Positions 44,280 through 53,977 of a stretch of DNA of 64,000 nucleotides are shown here, piece after piece; the stretch's first letter is position 1; every line of letters begins with the position of its first letter. Source of the stretch: Serratia rhizosphaerae (GTDB lineage Bacteria; Pseudomonadota; Gammaproteobacteria; Enterobacterales; Enterobacteriaceae); NCBI RefSeq assembly GCF_009817885.1, contig NZ_CP041764.1, positions 3,100,001-3,164,000 of the forward strand, given 5' to 3'. The notes beneath the pieces were generated by a model, which worked only from the letters and a program-made list of their open reading frames with translations, did not search any database and was not told the origin of the DNA. The position numbers and the translations under genes were made by a program.

Positions 44280-45826
44280 TATGCCCCTTCTTTACGCGGC
44301 GCGCGGCGGCGCGGGCGGCGCTGACGTGAACGGCGCGGCGCGGGATCGTCGCCCAGCGAGCTGAGCATGGTTTTTTGTCGCGCCGGCGTTGCATCCTGGA
44401 ACTCGGCCCACCATTCGGCCAGGCGCTGCATCTCCGGGTTGTTCTCCACCTGGGCGCGTAGCGCCAGCAGATCGTAAGCGGCGCGGAATTTCGGATGTTC
44501 CATCAGCTTGTGCGCACGCTTGCCCTGACGACGCGACAGACGCAGCTGCAGCTGCCAGATATCGCGCACCAGCGTGGTGATGCGTTTCGGGATCGCCAGC
44601 GAGCGGCACTGCTCGTCCAGCACGTCGTTCATCGCCAGCGCGAAGGCGTCGTAATAGGCCAGGCCGCTCTCCTGCGCCAGTTTCTGCGCGTGCTCCAGCA
44701 GCGGATACCACAGCATGGCGGCGAACAGGAACGCCGGGTTGACGCGCATATTGTTCTGCAGACGGTGGTCGGTGTTTTTCAGCACCTGCACCAGAATACG
44801 CTCCATCGGCGTATTGTGGTTCGGCGTGAACTGACGGGCGATCAGCGGGAACAGCGGCTGGAACAGCTGGTATTCGCACAGTTTCAGGTAGGTCTGGAAG
44901 CCGTAGCCGGACTGCAGCAGCTTCAGCGACTCTTCAAACAGGCGCGCCGGCGGAATATCGTGCAGCAGCGACGCCAGGCGCGGAATCGGCTCGGCGGTTT
45001 CTTCGCTGATGGTCATATCCAGCTTGGCGGCGAAGCGCACCGCGCGCAGCATGCGCACCGGGTCTTCGCGGTAGCGGGTTTCCGGATCGCCAATCAGGCG
45101 AATCACGCCCTGTTGCAGATCGCGCAGGCCGCCGACATAGTCGCGCAGGGCGAAGTCCGCTACGCCGTAGTACAGGCTGTTGATGGTGAAGTCGCGACGC
45201 TGGGCATCTTCCTCAATGGAACCGAAGATATTGTCGCGTAGCAGCATGCCGTTCTGGGCCTGCTGGGAGGAATTCTTGTCGTGCTCCGGATTCTGCTCAT
45301 GATGGCCGCGGAACGTGGCGACCTCAATGATTTCCGGCCCGAACATCACGTGCGCCAGACGGAAGCGGCGGCCGACCAGACGGCAGTTGCGGAACAGCTT
45401 GCGTACCTGCTCCGGCGTGGCGTTGGTGGTGATATCAAAGTCTTTTGGTTTCTTACCCAGCAGTAAATCGCGTACGCCGCCGCCGACCAGGTAGGCTTCA
45501 AAGCCGGACTTATTCAGGCGGTACAGCACCTTCAGGGCGTTTTCACTGATATCTTTACGCGAAATCGCATGCTGCTCACGTGGGATCACGGTCATAGGGC
45601 GCGTTCCCTCGGCGGCGGATGACGGCGCGCGTTTACGCGGCGCAGGGCGACGGCCGGCATGCTCCCGGCCTTTATCGTCGGAGCGCGGGCGCGGTGCGGC
45701 AGGCTTCTGGGCGTCGGCGCGCTCTGCGCGAACCGGCTCGTGATCGTTGGCCGGCGCATCATCGCGGGCTGATTTGTCGTCGCCGATGAGTACCTTACGG
45801 CAGAAATTGGCTACTCGGGTAAAAAT
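44279..45826 (-). CDS. pcnB: Poly(A) polymerase I PcnB, probable AUU start
   Basis: 515 residues if read from ATT at 45826. The family N-terminus (M)FTRVANFCRKVL begins exactly at this ATT, a GAGGTG ribosome site stands 4 bases before it, and no ATG/GTG/TTG lies between them. E. coli pcnB is known to start at AUU. The next ATG (45595, MTVIPREQHAISRK) would drop 77 residues. Catalytic part: LVGGGVRDLLLGKKPKDFDITTNA, RRDFTINSLYYG, GDPETRYREDPVRMLRAVRFAAKL. Compared with E. coli (465 aa), a charged Arg/Asp/Pro-rich insert of about 60 residues follows the first 13. The C-terminus is Arg-rich. It adds 3' tails that speed RNA decay. Confidence 0.93.
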   Translation of the reverse strand: MFTRVANFCRKVLIGDDKSARDDAPANDHEPVRAERADAQKPAAPRPRSDDKGREHAGRRPAPRKRAPSSAAEGTRPMTVIPREQHAISRKDISENALKVLYRLNKSGFEAYLVGGGVRDLLLGKKPKDFDITTNATPEQVRKLFRNCRLVGRRFRLAHVMFGPEIIEVATFRGHHEQNPEHDKNSSQQAQNGMLLRDNIFGSIEEDAQRRDFTINSLYYGVADFALRDYVGGLRDLQQGVIRLIGDPETRYREDPVRMLRAVRFAAKLDMTISEETAEPIPRLASLLHDIPPARLFEESLKLLQSGYGFQTYLKLCEYQLFQPLFPLIARQFTPNHNTPMERILVQVLKNTDHRLQNNMRVNPAFLFAAMLWYPLLEHAQKLAQESGLAYYDAFALAMNDVLDEQCRSLAIPKRITTLVRDIWQLQLRLSRRQGKRAHKLMEHPKFRAAYDLLALRAQVENNPEMQRLAEWWAEFQDATPARQKTMLSSLGDDPAPRRSRQRRPRRRAPRKEGA

Positions 45827-45874
45827 GGTACACCTCGATAGTGACGGATAAAAATGGCTCTCCCTTGCCGATGG

Positions 45875-45907
45875 CAAACCACAGCCGTATGGGGTTGCTG
45901 TGGTTTG
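45875..45907 (-). other. Stem-loop between gluQ and pcnB
   Basis: CAAACCACAGC and GCTGTGGTTTG make an 11-bp perfect stem with an 11-base loop, 41 bases beyond the gluQ stop and 48 bases before the pcnB AUU. No T tract follows directly. It may partly end gluQ mRNA or shape the pcnB leader. Confidence 0.55.
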
Positions 45908-45948
45908 ACATCACTCGGGCTTATAAAAAAATAGCGGCTAATCATAGC

Positions 45949-46860
45949 TCACCATGGCGCCTTTGAGAATGCCGTTATGTTTTGCGGCAGGGCGAGGGCG
46001 GTCTGCCGCGGCACCTTCGCCAGCGTCCAGTTTTCTATTGCCCAGCTCAATAATAACGGCAGATCAAGATCTTGCCAGCTTTGCGGCAGCGGTTGCCGCA
46101 AAAAATGCAGCGCGGCGATCAGCACCGGTCGCGGATCGCCGTCTGGCAGCGGCGGCGCGTGATTTTGCTTCGACAGCTTCAGTCCCTGATTCCCCAGCGC
46201 CAGCGGCAGGTGGATATAATCCGGCACCGGCGCCTGCAGCTGACGGTACAGCGCAATCTGGCGTACCGTCGGTTCAATCAGGTCGGCGCCGCGCACGATT
46301 TCTGTCACGCCCTGAAAATGGTCGTCGACCACCACCGCCAGGTTATAGGCGAACAGGCCGTCGCGCCGGCGGATGATAAAATCTTCCTGCGCCAGCGCCG
46401 GGTCGGCATGCAGCTCGCCCTGCAGGCCGTCGTGGAAGCCGTAGACCGGCGCGCTCTGCCGCAGGCGGATGGCGGCGTTCTGTGGGCCGAGCCGCAGCGC
46501 GCGGCAGTGGCCGTCATACAGGCCGCCCGCCTGCTGAATACGGCTGCGGGTGCAGGTGCAGTAATAGCTGAGCCCCTGGCGTTGCAGCCAGTCCAGCGCG
46601 GCGCGGTAGGCGTCGTGACGTTGGGATTGATAGAGAACCTGGCCGTCCCAGTGGAGGCCATAGTGGTCGAGCGTGGTCAGAATACGGTCGGCGGCGCCGG
46701 CGACTTCGCGCGGCGGATCGATATCTTCAATGCGAAGCAGCCACTGCCCGTGGCGGGCGCGGGCCTGCAGAAAACTTCCCAGGGCGGCGATCAGCGAACC
46801 GAAGTGCAGATCCCCGGAAGGAGAGGGGGCAAAACGCCCCACATAATGACTTTCTGGCAT
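45949..46860 (-). CDS. gluQ: Glutamyl-Q tRNA(Asp) synthetase GluQ (YadB)
   Basis: 303 residues. It is a GluRS paralogue without the anticodon domain that puts glutamate on the queuosine of tRNA-Asp. HIGH-like GDLHFGSLIAALGSFL at the start, zinc-binding YYCTCTRSRI...GLYDGHC, and the KMSKS-like LKLSKQNHA. It lies between dksA and pcnB as in E. coli; a 53-bp gap with a hairpin separates it from dksA. Confidence 0.96.
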   Translation of the reverse strand: MPESHYVGRFAPSPSGDLHFGSLIAALGSFLQARARHGQWLLRIEDIDPPREVAGAADRILTTLDHYGLHWDGQVLYQSQRHDAYRAALDWLQRQGLSYYCTCTRSRIQQAGGLYDGHCRALRLGPQNAAIRLRQSAPVYGFHDGLQGELHADPALAQEDFIIRRRDGLFAYNLAVVVDDHFQGVTEIVRGADLIEPTVRQIALYRQLQAPVPDYIHLPLALGNQGLKLSKQNHAPPLPDGDPRPVLIAALHFLRQPLPQSWQDLDLPLLLSWAIENWTLAKVPRQTALALPQNITAFSKAPW

Positions 46861-46871
46861 AATAACTCTGT

Positions 46872-46896
46872 GCGGCGCGCCGGTATTGCGCGCCGC
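46872..46896 (-). other. Hairpin between dksA and gluQ
   Basis: GCGGCGCGC and GCGCGCCGC form a 9-bp perfect stem with a 7-base loop. There is no U tract, so it more likely tunes the dksA/gluQ mRNA ratio than ends transcription fully. Confidence 0.5.
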
Positions 46897-46913
46897 GGGT
46901 AATAACGACTGAA

Positions 46914-47369
46914 TCAGCCGGCCATCTGCTTTTCGCGGATCTCGGCCAGGGTTTTACAGTCGATGCACAAATCGGCAGTCGGACGCGCTTCAAGGCGACG
47001 AATGCCAATCTCTACGCCGCAGGATTCGCAGAAGCCGAAATCATCGTCTTCCACTTTCTTCAGCGTTTTCTCGATCTTTTTGATCAGTTTACGTTCACGG
47101 TCGCGGTTACGCAGTTCGAGGCTGAATTCCTCTTCCTGAGTGGCGCGGTCCGCGGGATCAGGAAAGTTTGCTGCCTCTTCCTGCATGTGCGACACGGTAC
47201 GGTCTACTTCGTCCCTGAGCTGGTTGCGCCAAGCTTCAAGAATGCGCTTGAAATGCGACAGCTGGGCGTCGTTCATATACTCTTCGCCCGGCTTCTCTTG
47301 ATACGGCTCCACCCCAGCGATGGCGAGAATGCTCAAGGACGAGGTTTTACGGTTTTGCCCTTCTTGCAT
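46914..47369 (-). CDS. dksA: RNA polymerase-binding transcription factor DksA
   Basis: 151 residues, equal to E. coli DksA. The long coiled coil (about 33-110) enters the secondary channel of RNA polymerase and carries the tip acidic residues in FPDPADRATQEEEFSLE. The zinc finger is CESCGVEI...DLCIDCKTLAE. It works with ppGpp in the stringent response. GGAG precedes the ATG on its strand. Confidence 0.98.
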   Translation of the reverse strand: MQEGQNRKTSSLSILAIAGVEPYQEKPGEEYMNDAQLSHFKRILEAWRNQLRDEVDRTVSHMQEEAANFPDPADRATQEEEFSLELRNRDRERKLIKKIEKTLKKVEDDDFGFCESCGVEIGIRRLEARPTADLCIDCKTLAEIREKQMAG

Positions 47370-47551
47370 GTTGCTTCTCCTACATACACACGCACTATCG
47401 AATCCCCAATGCGGGGGAAAAACAGGCCGCTATAAATAACAGATGGTGAGTAGGTTGGCAATTATTCCTGTCGCCCGCTTGACAATGGTGTGAAGGAAGG
47501 CGTATTTGGCGATCTAATAATCGGCGGCCGATTTATTGGCAGCCAGACTAT

Positions 47552-48259
47552 CTAATCGATAAAAAACGGTAACTTATCGGTGAGACTGATACCGTCAGGT
47601 GATAATTTAGCCCCATAACACACCACTTCTACTCCCGCCTGCTGAACCTGAGCCAACAGTGCCGCATAATGCGCATCTATATGATGAGCCGGGGCGACCT
47701 GGTCAATACCGCTGTGTAACACGGCAAAAAACAAGACCGCCCGCTGCCCGCTGTCGACCACGTTTTGCAGCTCGCGCAGATGCTTCTGGCCCCTGAGCGT
47801 CACGGCGTCAGGAAAGTAACCACGTTGTTGTTGCAGTAACGTGACAGACTTAACTTCAATATAGCAGTTAACCCGATTTTCTGCCTGTAATAACAAATCG
47901 ATACGGCTGTTTTCGCTGCCGTATTTCACTTCGCTGCCAATTTTACTGTAACCAGATAATTCACTGATTAAATTGCGCTCAATTGCCTCGCGCACCAGCG
48001 CGTTGGCGCGCAGGGTATTGACGCAGATCCAATCCCCCTGTTGGGTGTGCGTCAGCTCCCAGCTGTGGGCGTATTTGCGCTTGGGGTTGTCCGAAGTGGA
48101 ATACCAGACGGTATCGCCGGGCGTGGCGCAGCCGGTCATGGCGCCGGTATTGGCGCAGTGCAGGGTAAAGGTTTCGCCCTGCGGCGTGACGACGTCGGCC
48201 AGAAAGCGCTTGTAACGTTTAATCAGGGTGGCGGATTGCAGCGGTGGCGTAAATTGCAT
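47552..48259 (-). CDS. sfsA: SfsA, sugar fermentation stimulation protein family
   Basis: 235 residues, near E. coli SfsA (234). Conserved blocks: LIKRYKRFLADVV near the start (OB-like), CANTGAMTGCATPGDTVWYS, and the nuclease-like YGSENSRIDLLL...CYIEVKSVTLL, DAVTLRGQKHLREL. It binds DNA in E. coli; its exact activity is unsettled. It follows thpR by 12 bp and likely shares its promoter. Confidence 0.95.
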   Translation of the reverse strand: MQFTPPLQSATLIKRYKRFLADVVTPQGETFTLHCANTGAMTGCATPGDTVWYSTSDNPKRKYAHSWELTHTQQGDWICVNTLRANALVREAIERNLISELSGYSKIGSEVKYGSENSRIDLLLQAENRVNCYIEVKSVTLLQQQRGYFPDAVTLRGQKHLRELQNVVDSGQRAVLFFAVLHSGIDQVAPAHHIDAHYAALLAQVQQAGVEVVCYGAKLSPDGISLTDKLPFFID

Positions 48260-48271
48260 GCGGTGTCTGTC

Positions 48272-48799
48272 CTAACTGAGCGCCCACTGTTCCAGCGGGT
48301 GGTAACGGGTGCGGCCGTTGTCAAACGACGACTGGTATAAGGAAAAATGCGTGACCGGCAGGCTCCAGCCCGGCGTGGCCGGCGGCAGCGCCACCGGGCG
48401 CACGGCGGCGCGCAGCAGGGTGATATGCGGGTGAAACGGCAGCGGGCTCTGATAACAGCCGCTGCGCGCCGCCTGCGAGCGCAGCATCTCCGCCAGCTGC
48501 AGCAGCCCGCGCGGCGCGCGTTTGCAACCGAGCCAGACCACGCCGGGGCGCGGCCAGTGGCCAAGATCGTCAAGCTGTAGGCTGAAGCCGGGCTGGCTGA
48601 TGCGTCCCGCCAGCCTTTTTAGCGCCGCCTCTTTCTGGCTGCTGACCTCACCGAGAAACGCCAGCGTCAGGTGCAGATTAGCGGCGGCAACCGGTCGGCC
48701 GTCCTGCGGCGCAAAGGCGCCGGCGCGCCAGCGGATGACCTGCTGCTGCAGGCTGTCCGGCAAGGGCAGGGCAAAAAACAGACGGCGCGAACTGGACAT
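48272..48799 (-). CDS. thpR: RNA 2',3'-cyclic phosphodiesterase ThpR (LigT)
   Basis: 175 residues. Both HxTx motifs of the 2H phosphoesterases are present: NLHLTLAFLGEV and FHPHITLLR. It opens 2',3'-cyclic phosphates and can join tRNA halves with a 2'-5' bond in vitro. It is divergent from hrpB, 79 bp away, as in E. coli. Confidence 0.95.
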   Translation of the reverse strand: MSSSRRLFFALPLPDSLQQQVIRWRAGAFAPQDGRPVAAANLHLTLAFLGEVSSQKEAALKRLAGRISQPGFSLQLDDLGHWPRPGVVWLGCKRAPRGLLQLAEMLRSQAARSGCYQSPLPFHPHITLLRAAVRPVALPPATPGWSLPVTHFSLYQSSFDNGRTRYHPLEQWALS

Positions 48800-48878
48800 G
48801 TTTCCTCGGTAACTGAATGAATCTCTGGGCGCAATGCTACAATGAGCGCCGTTGATTAACTACCCCGTGGAGCGTTTT

Positions 48879-51317
48879 GTGTCTTTATTGCCCGTCAGCC
48901 AGGTGTTGGATGAATTGCTTGCCGCGCTGCGCAGCGCGCCGCAGGTGTTGCTGCATGCGCCGACCGGCGCCGGTAAATCCACCTGGCTGCCGCTGCAGAT
49001 CCTGAGGCAGGCTGGCCAGCCGGGGCGAATCATCATGCTGGAGCCGCGGCGTCTGGCGGCGAAAAACGTCGCTTATCGCCTGGCGCAGCAGCTGGGTGAG
49101 GAGCCGGGCCAGACGGTGGGTTACCGCATGCGCGCAGAAAGTAAAAGCGGGCCGCAGACGCGGCTGGAAGTGGTCACCGAAGGCATTCTGACCCGCATGC
49201 TGCAGCAGGACGCGGAGCTGCAGGGCGTCTCGCTGGTGATTCTGGATGAGTTTCATGAACGCAGCCTGCAGGCCGATTTGGCGCTGGCGCTGCTGCTGGA
49301 CGTGCAGCAGGGGCTGCGCGACGATCTGAAGCTGCTGATTATGTCGGCGACGCTGGATAACGTCCGTCTGTCGCAGCTGCTGCCGGACGCGCCGGTGGTG
49401 GTATCACAGGGGCGCAGTTTCCCGGTGGCGCGCCACTATCAGCCGCTGGCCAGTCATCAGCGGCTGGAGGACGGCGTCGCCTCGGCGGTGAAACGCCTGC
49501 TGGTGGAGCAGTCTGGCTCGCTGCTGCTGTTTTTGCCGGGCGTGGCGGAAATTCAGCGGGTGATGGAGCGTCTGCAGGGTGAAGTCGCCGGCGATGTCGA
49601 CCTGTGCCCGCTGTACGGCGCGTTGCCGCTGGCGCAGCAGCAGCGGGCGATTCAGCCGGCCGTCGCCGGGCGGCGTAAGGTGGTGCTGGCGACCAATATT
49701 GCCGAAACCAGCCTGACGATTGAGGGGATCCGGCTGGTGGTGGACAGCGGTCTGGAACGCACGGCGCGCTACGATGTGCGTAACGGCCTGACGCGCCTGA
49801 TGACGCAGCGCATCAGTCAGGCGTCGATGGTGCAGCGCGCAGGGCGCGCCGGCCGTCTGGAGGAGGGAGTCTGCTGGCATCTGTGTGCCAAAGAGCAGGC
49901 CGAGCGCGCCGCCGAGTACGCCGAGCCGGAAATCATGCACAGCGATCTCGGCGCTTTCTGGCTGGAGCTGCTGCAGTGGGGCTGCGTTGACGCCGGCCAG
50001 CTGAACTGGCTGGATCTGCCGCCGACTGCGGCGCTGGCGGCGGCTCAGCGGCTGTTGCAGACGCTGGGCGCCACCGATGAACAGGGCAAGCTGACGGCAG
50101 ACGGACGCCGGATGGCGGCGCTCGGCTGTGAACCTCGCTTGGCGGCGATGCTGTGCGCCGGCGCGGCACTGGGGGAGGACGGCCTGGCGACCGCCGCGCT
50201 GCTGGCCGCCCTGCTGGAAGAGCCGCCGCGCAGCGGACAGCTGGATATGGATTACTGGCTCAGCCGACCGCAGCCGAACTGGCAGCGGCGCGCCCGCCAA
50301 CTGACGCAGCGCCTGAAGGGGCGCGGCGGCCATGTGGACGCCACGCTGGCGCCGCAGCTGCTGGCGCACGCCTTTGCCGACCGCATTGCCCAGCGTCGCG
50401 GGCAGGACGGCCGCTACCTGCTGGCAAACGGCATGGGGGCGGCGATGAACCAGGACGAGGCGCTGTCGCGCGCGCCGTGGCTGATCGCGCCGGCGCTGCT
50501 GCAGGGGGCGAACAGCCCGGACGCGCGTATTTTGCTGGCGCTGCCGGTGGACGTCGAACGGCTGGCGGCGCAGCGGCCGGAGATTGCCCACCAGCGCACC
50601 GCGGTGGAGTGGGATGAGGAAAAAGGCACATTGCGCGCCTGGCAGCGTCTGCAGATTGGCCGTTTGACGCTGCGCGCCCGGCCGTTGGCGAAACCGGCGG
50701 ATGAGGAGCTGCAGCAGGCGCTGGTCGACTGGGTGCGTGGCCAGGGCTTATCGGTGCTGAACTGGGAGGGCGCCGCCGGCCAGCTGCGCGCGCGTCTGCA
50801 GTGCGCCCGGGAGTGGTTGCCGGAGGCCAACTGGCCGGCGGTGGACGACGAGGCGCTGTTGGCGGGGCTGGAGCAGTGGCTGCTGCCGGCGCTCGGCGGG
50901 GTGCGCGATCTGCGCGGTTTGCGGCAGGTCAATCTCGCCGAGGCGCTGGGCAACCTGCTGGAGTGGCAACAAAAACAGCGGCTGGATAATGCGCTGCCCA
51001 CTCATTACACTGTGCCGACCGGCAGCCGCCTGCCGATCCGCTATGAGGCCGGCAGGCCGCCGCTGCTGCCGGTGCGTTTACAGGAGATGTTCGGCGAGCG
51101 GCACAGCCCGATGCTGGCGGAGGGTCGCATCGCGGTGGTGCTTGAGTTACTCTCTCCGGCGCACCGGCCGCTGCAGATTACTGCCGATCTGGCGGCGTTC
51201 TGGCAGGGCACCTACCGGGAAGTACAAAAAGAGATGAAAGGGCGCTACCCGAAGCACGTCTGGCCCGATGACCCGGCCAATGCACTGCCGACGCGGCGCA
51301 CCAAGAAGTATCAGTAG
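48879..51317 (+). CDS. hrpB: ATP-dependent helicase HrpB (DEAH-box family)
   Basis: 812 residues from the GTG at 48879, against 809 in E. coli. GGAG lies 6 bases before it and VSLLPVSQVLDELLAAL matches the family start; a TTG 9 codons upstream lacks a site. Walker A LLHAPTGAGKSTWLPL, motif II VILDEFHERSLQADL, motif III IMSATLDN, motif VI QRAGRAGRLEEG. The long C-terminal part with KEMKGRYPKHVWPDDPANALPTRRTKKYQ is the HrpB-specific domain. Its biological role is poorly known. Confidence 0.96.
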   Translation: MSLLPVSQVLDELLAALRSAPQVLLHAPTGAGKSTWLPLQILRQAGQPGRIIMLEPRRLAAKNVAYRLAQQLGEEPGQTVGYRMRAESKSGPQTRLEVVTEGILTRMLQQDAELQGVSLVILDEFHERSLQADLALALLLDVQQGLRDDLKLLIMSATLDNVRLSQLLPDAPVVVSQGRSFPVARHYQPLASHQRLEDGVASAVKRLLVEQSGSLLLFLPGVAEIQRVMERLQGEVAGDVDLCPLYGALPLAQQQRAIQPAVAGRRKVVLATNIAETSLTIEGIRLVVDSGLERTARYDVRNGLTRLMTQRISQASMVQRAGRAGRLEEGVCWHLCAKEQAERAAEYAEPEIMHSDLGAFWLELLQWGCVDAGQLNWLDLPPTAALAAAQRLLQTLGATDEQGKLTADGRRMAALGCEPRLAAMLCAGAALGEDGLATAALLAALLEEPPRSGQLDMDYWLSRPQPNWQRRARQLTQRLKGRGGHVDATLAPQLLAHAFADRIAQRRGQDGRYLLANGMGAAMNQDEALSRAPWLIAPALLQGANSPDARILLALPVDVERLAAQRPEIAHQRTAVEWDEEKGTLRAWQRLQIGRLTLRARPLAKPADEELQQALVDWVRGQGLSVLNWEGAAGQLRARLQCAREWLPEANWPAVDDEALLAGLEQWLLPALGGVRDLRGLRQVNLAEALGNLLEWQQKQRLDNALPTHYTVPTGSRLPIRYEAGRPPLLPVRLQEMFGERHSPMLAEGRIAVVLELLSPAHRPLQITADLAAFWQGTYREVQKEMKGRYPKHVWPDDPANALPTRRTKKYQ

Positions 51318-51379
51318 CTGAATTCGGATGTTTCTTCTGTTCAGCCGGCTGATGCGGGAACAGATTAAGCACAAACTTT

Positions 51380-51398
51380 CACGGCCATCCTGGCCGTG
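51380..51398 (+). other. Short hairpin in the mrcB leader
   Basis: CACGGCCA, loop TCC, TGGCCGTG; 8-bp perfect stem, 5 bases before the GGAG ribosome site of mrcB. It could affect mrcB translation or end part of hrpB transcription. Confidence 0.45.
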
Positions 51399-51418
51399 CA
51401 GCGTGGAGAGTAACAGCA

Positions 51419-53932
51419 ATGGCCGGGGATGACCGCGAGCCCATCGGGCGCAAAGGGAAACCACCCAAGCGCAGCGCGCCGCGCAGGCCGCCGCGCCGTC
51501 GTCTGGATGACGACGATGATGACTACCAAGCAAATAACTTTCAGGATGAGTATGACGATGATGAATATAACGACGAGGAAGAACGCATGCCGCGTAAGGT
51601 AAAGGCCGCGCCGCCTCGTAAGAAACGCCGTTGGCTCGGCTTGATGCTGAAAATCATACTGGTGATCGCCGTGCTGCTGGCCGGTTACGGCGTCTATCTG
51701 GATTCGCAGATCCGCAGCCGCATCGACGGCAAGGTCTGGCAGCTGCCGGCGGCGGTGTATGGCCGTATGGTCAACCTGGAACCCGGCATGCCGTACAGCA
51801 AAGGCGAAATGGTCAAGCTGCTGGAGGGGATGCAGTACCGCCAGGTCAGCCGGATGACGCGCCCGGGCGAGTTTACCGTGAAGGCCAACAGCATTGAGAT
51901 GCTGCGCCGTCCGTTTGATTTCCCGGACGGTAAAGAGGGGCAGATTCGCGCCCGTCTCGACTTCCAGAATAACCGTCTGGCGAAGATCGAAAACCTGGAT
52001 AACCAGCGCAGCTTCGGCTTCTTCCGCCTGGATCCGCGCTTGATCACCATGCTGCAGTCGCCGAACGGCGAGCAGCGTCTGTTCGTACCGCGCAGCGGCT
52101 TCCCCGATCTGCTGGTGGACACGCTGATTGCCACCGAAGACCGCCACTTCTACGAGCATGACGGCATCAGCCCTTACTCGATCGGCCGTGCGGTGCTGGC
52201 TAACCTGACCGCCGGCCGCGCGGTGCAGGGCGGCAGTACCCTGACCCAACAGCTGGTGAAGAACCTGTTCCTGACCAACGAGCGTTCGCTGTGGCGTAAG
52301 GCCAACGAAGCCTATATGGCGCTGCTGGTGGACTACCGTTACAGCAAAGACCGCATTCTGGAGCTGTATCTGAACGAGGTGTACCTCGGGCAGAGCGGCA
52401 GCGACCAGATCCGCGGCTTCCCGCTGGCCAGCCTGTATTACTTCGGCCGTCCGGTGGATGAGCTGAGCCTCGACCAGCAGGCGCTGCTGGTGGGGATGGT
52501 GAAAGGGGCGTCGCTGTACAACCCGTGGCGCAACCCGAAACTGGCGCTGGAGCGCCGCAACCTGGTGCTGAAGCTGTTGCAGAACCAGGGCGTGATTGAC
52601 GCGGAGCTGTATAACATGCTCAGCGCGCGTCCGCTGGGCGTTCAGCCGAAGGGCGGGGTGATCACACCGCAGCCGGCCTTTATGCAGCTGGTGCGTCAGG
52701 AGCTGCAGAGCAAGCTGGGGGACAAGGTGAATGACCTGTCCGGCGTGAAGATCTTCACCACTCTGGATCCGGTGTCGCAGGACGCGGCGGAGAAAGCGGT
52801 GGAAGCCGGCGTGCCGGCGCTGCGCGCTGCGCGTCACGTGAAAGATCTGGAGGCGGCAATGGTGATCGTCGACCGCTTCAGCGGGGAAGTCCGCGCGATG
52901 GTCGGCGGTGCCGAACCGCAGTACGCCGGCTTTAACCGTGCGCTGCAGGCCCGCCGTCTGGTGGGGTCGCTGGCCAAGCCGCCGACCTATCTGACCGCGC
53001 TGTCCGAGCCGGACAAGTACCGCCTGAACACCTGGCTGGCGGATGCGCCGCTGTCGCTCAAGCAGCCGAACGGCAGCGTCTGGCAGCCGAATAACTACGA
53101 TCGCCGTTTCCGCGGCAAGGTGATGCTGGTGGATGCGCTGGCGCATTCGCTGAACGTGCCGACGGTAAATCTGGGGATGGCTGTCGGGCTGGATCAGATC
53201 AGCGCCACGCTGCAGCGCCTGGGCATTCCGAAGTCGGAAATCAATCCGGTGCCGTCCATGCTGCTGGGGGCTATCGGCCTGACGCCGATGGAAGTGGCGC
53301 AGGAGTACCAGACCATTGCCGGCGGCGGCAACCGTGCGCCGCTGTCTGCGGTGCGTTCGGTGATTGCCGAAGACGGCAGCGTACTGTACCGCAGCTTCCC
53401 GCAGGCGGAGCGCGTGGTACCGGCGCAGGCGGCCTATCTGACGCTGTACGCCATGCAGCAGGGTGTGGCGCGCGGTACCTCGCGTTCACTGTCGGTGAAG
53501 TTCCCGAACTATCATCTGGCGGCGAAAACCGGTACCACCAACGATCTGCGCGACAGCTGGTTTGCCGGCGTTGACGGCAAGGAAGTGGCGATCGCCTGGG
53601 TTGGGCGCGATAACAACGGCCCGGCCAAGCTGACCGGCTCCAACGGCGCGCTGACGCTGTATCGCCGCTATCTGGAAAACCAGACGCCGCTGCCGTTGCA
53701 GCTGCAGGCGCCGGAAGGGATCAACCAGATGAGCATTGATTCCGACGGTAACTTCCTGTGCGGCGGGGGCGGCTGGCGCACCATCCCGGTGTGGACCGAT
53801 AACCCGGACGGCCTGTGTCAGGCCAGCCAGGCCGCGTTGCAGCAGCAACAGCAACAGGAACAGCAGACGCAGGAAGAGCAGAAAGGCTCCGACGGCGTCG
53901 CCGGCTGGATCAAGGATATGTTCGGCCAGTAA
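51419..53932 (+). CDS. mrcB: Bifunctional penicillin-binding protein 1B MrcB
   Basis: 837 residues. Short cytoplasmic tail rich in basic and acidic repeats (about 1-72), one membrane helix (73-92), UB2H regulatory domain, glycosyltransferase domain with catalytic E240 in IATEDRHFYEHDGI and GGSTLTQQLVKNLFL, transpeptidase domain with S517-x-x-K520 in GSLAKPPTYL and KTGTT. A Gln-rich C-terminal tail follows. It makes and cross-links peptidoglycan; LpoB is the usual activator. An internal ATG (51587, MPRKVKAAPP) could give the shorter gamma form as in E. coli. Confidence 0.98.
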   Translation: MAGDDREPIGRKGKPPKRSAPRRPPRRRLDDDDDDYQANNFQDEYDDDEYNDEEERMPRKVKAAPPRKKRRWLGLMLKIILVIAVLLAGYGVYLDSQIRSRIDGKVWQLPAAVYGRMVNLEPGMPYSKGEMVKLLEGMQYRQVSRMTRPGEFTVKANSIEMLRRPFDFPDGKEGQIRARLDFQNNRLAKIENLDNQRSFGFFRLDPRLITMLQSPNGEQRLFVPRSGFPDLLVDTLIATEDRHFYEHDGISPYSIGRAVLANLTAGRAVQGGSTLTQQLVKNLFLTNERSLWRKANEAYMALLVDYRYSKDRILELYLNEVYLGQSGSDQIRGFPLASLYYFGRPVDELSLDQQALLVGMVKGASLYNPWRNPKLALERRNLVLKLLQNQGVIDAELYNMLSARPLGVQPKGGVITPQPAFMQLVRQELQSKLGDKVNDLSGVKIFTTLDPVSQDAAEKAVEAGVPALRAARHVKDLEAAMVIVDRFSGEVRAMVGGAEPQYAGFNRALQARRLVGSLAKPPTYLTALSEPDKYRLNTWLADAPLSLKQPNGSVWQPNNYDRRFRGKVMLVDALAHSLNVPTVNLGMAVGLDQISATLQRLGIPKSEINPVPSMLLGAIGLTPMEVAQEYQTIAGGGNRAPLSAVRSVIAEDGSVLYRSFPQAERVVPAQAAYLTLYAMQQGVARGTSRSLSVKFPNYHLAAKTGTTNDLRDSWFAGVDGKEVAIAWVGRDNNGPAKLTGSNGALTLYRRYLENQTPLPLQLQAPEGINQMSIDSDGNFLCGGGGWRTIPVWTDNPDGLCQASQAALQQQQQQEQQTQEEQKGSDGVAGWIKDMFGQ

Positions 53933-53977
53933 GGCCGAAGCGATAACGGCGGCTGCGACCGGCGGCGCGCCGATGCT

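Noticed and set aside
51365..53146. 593-codon reverse frame inside mrcB
   Set aside because: Very long but His/Gln/Arg-rich shadow; PBP1B motifs are complete on the forward strand.
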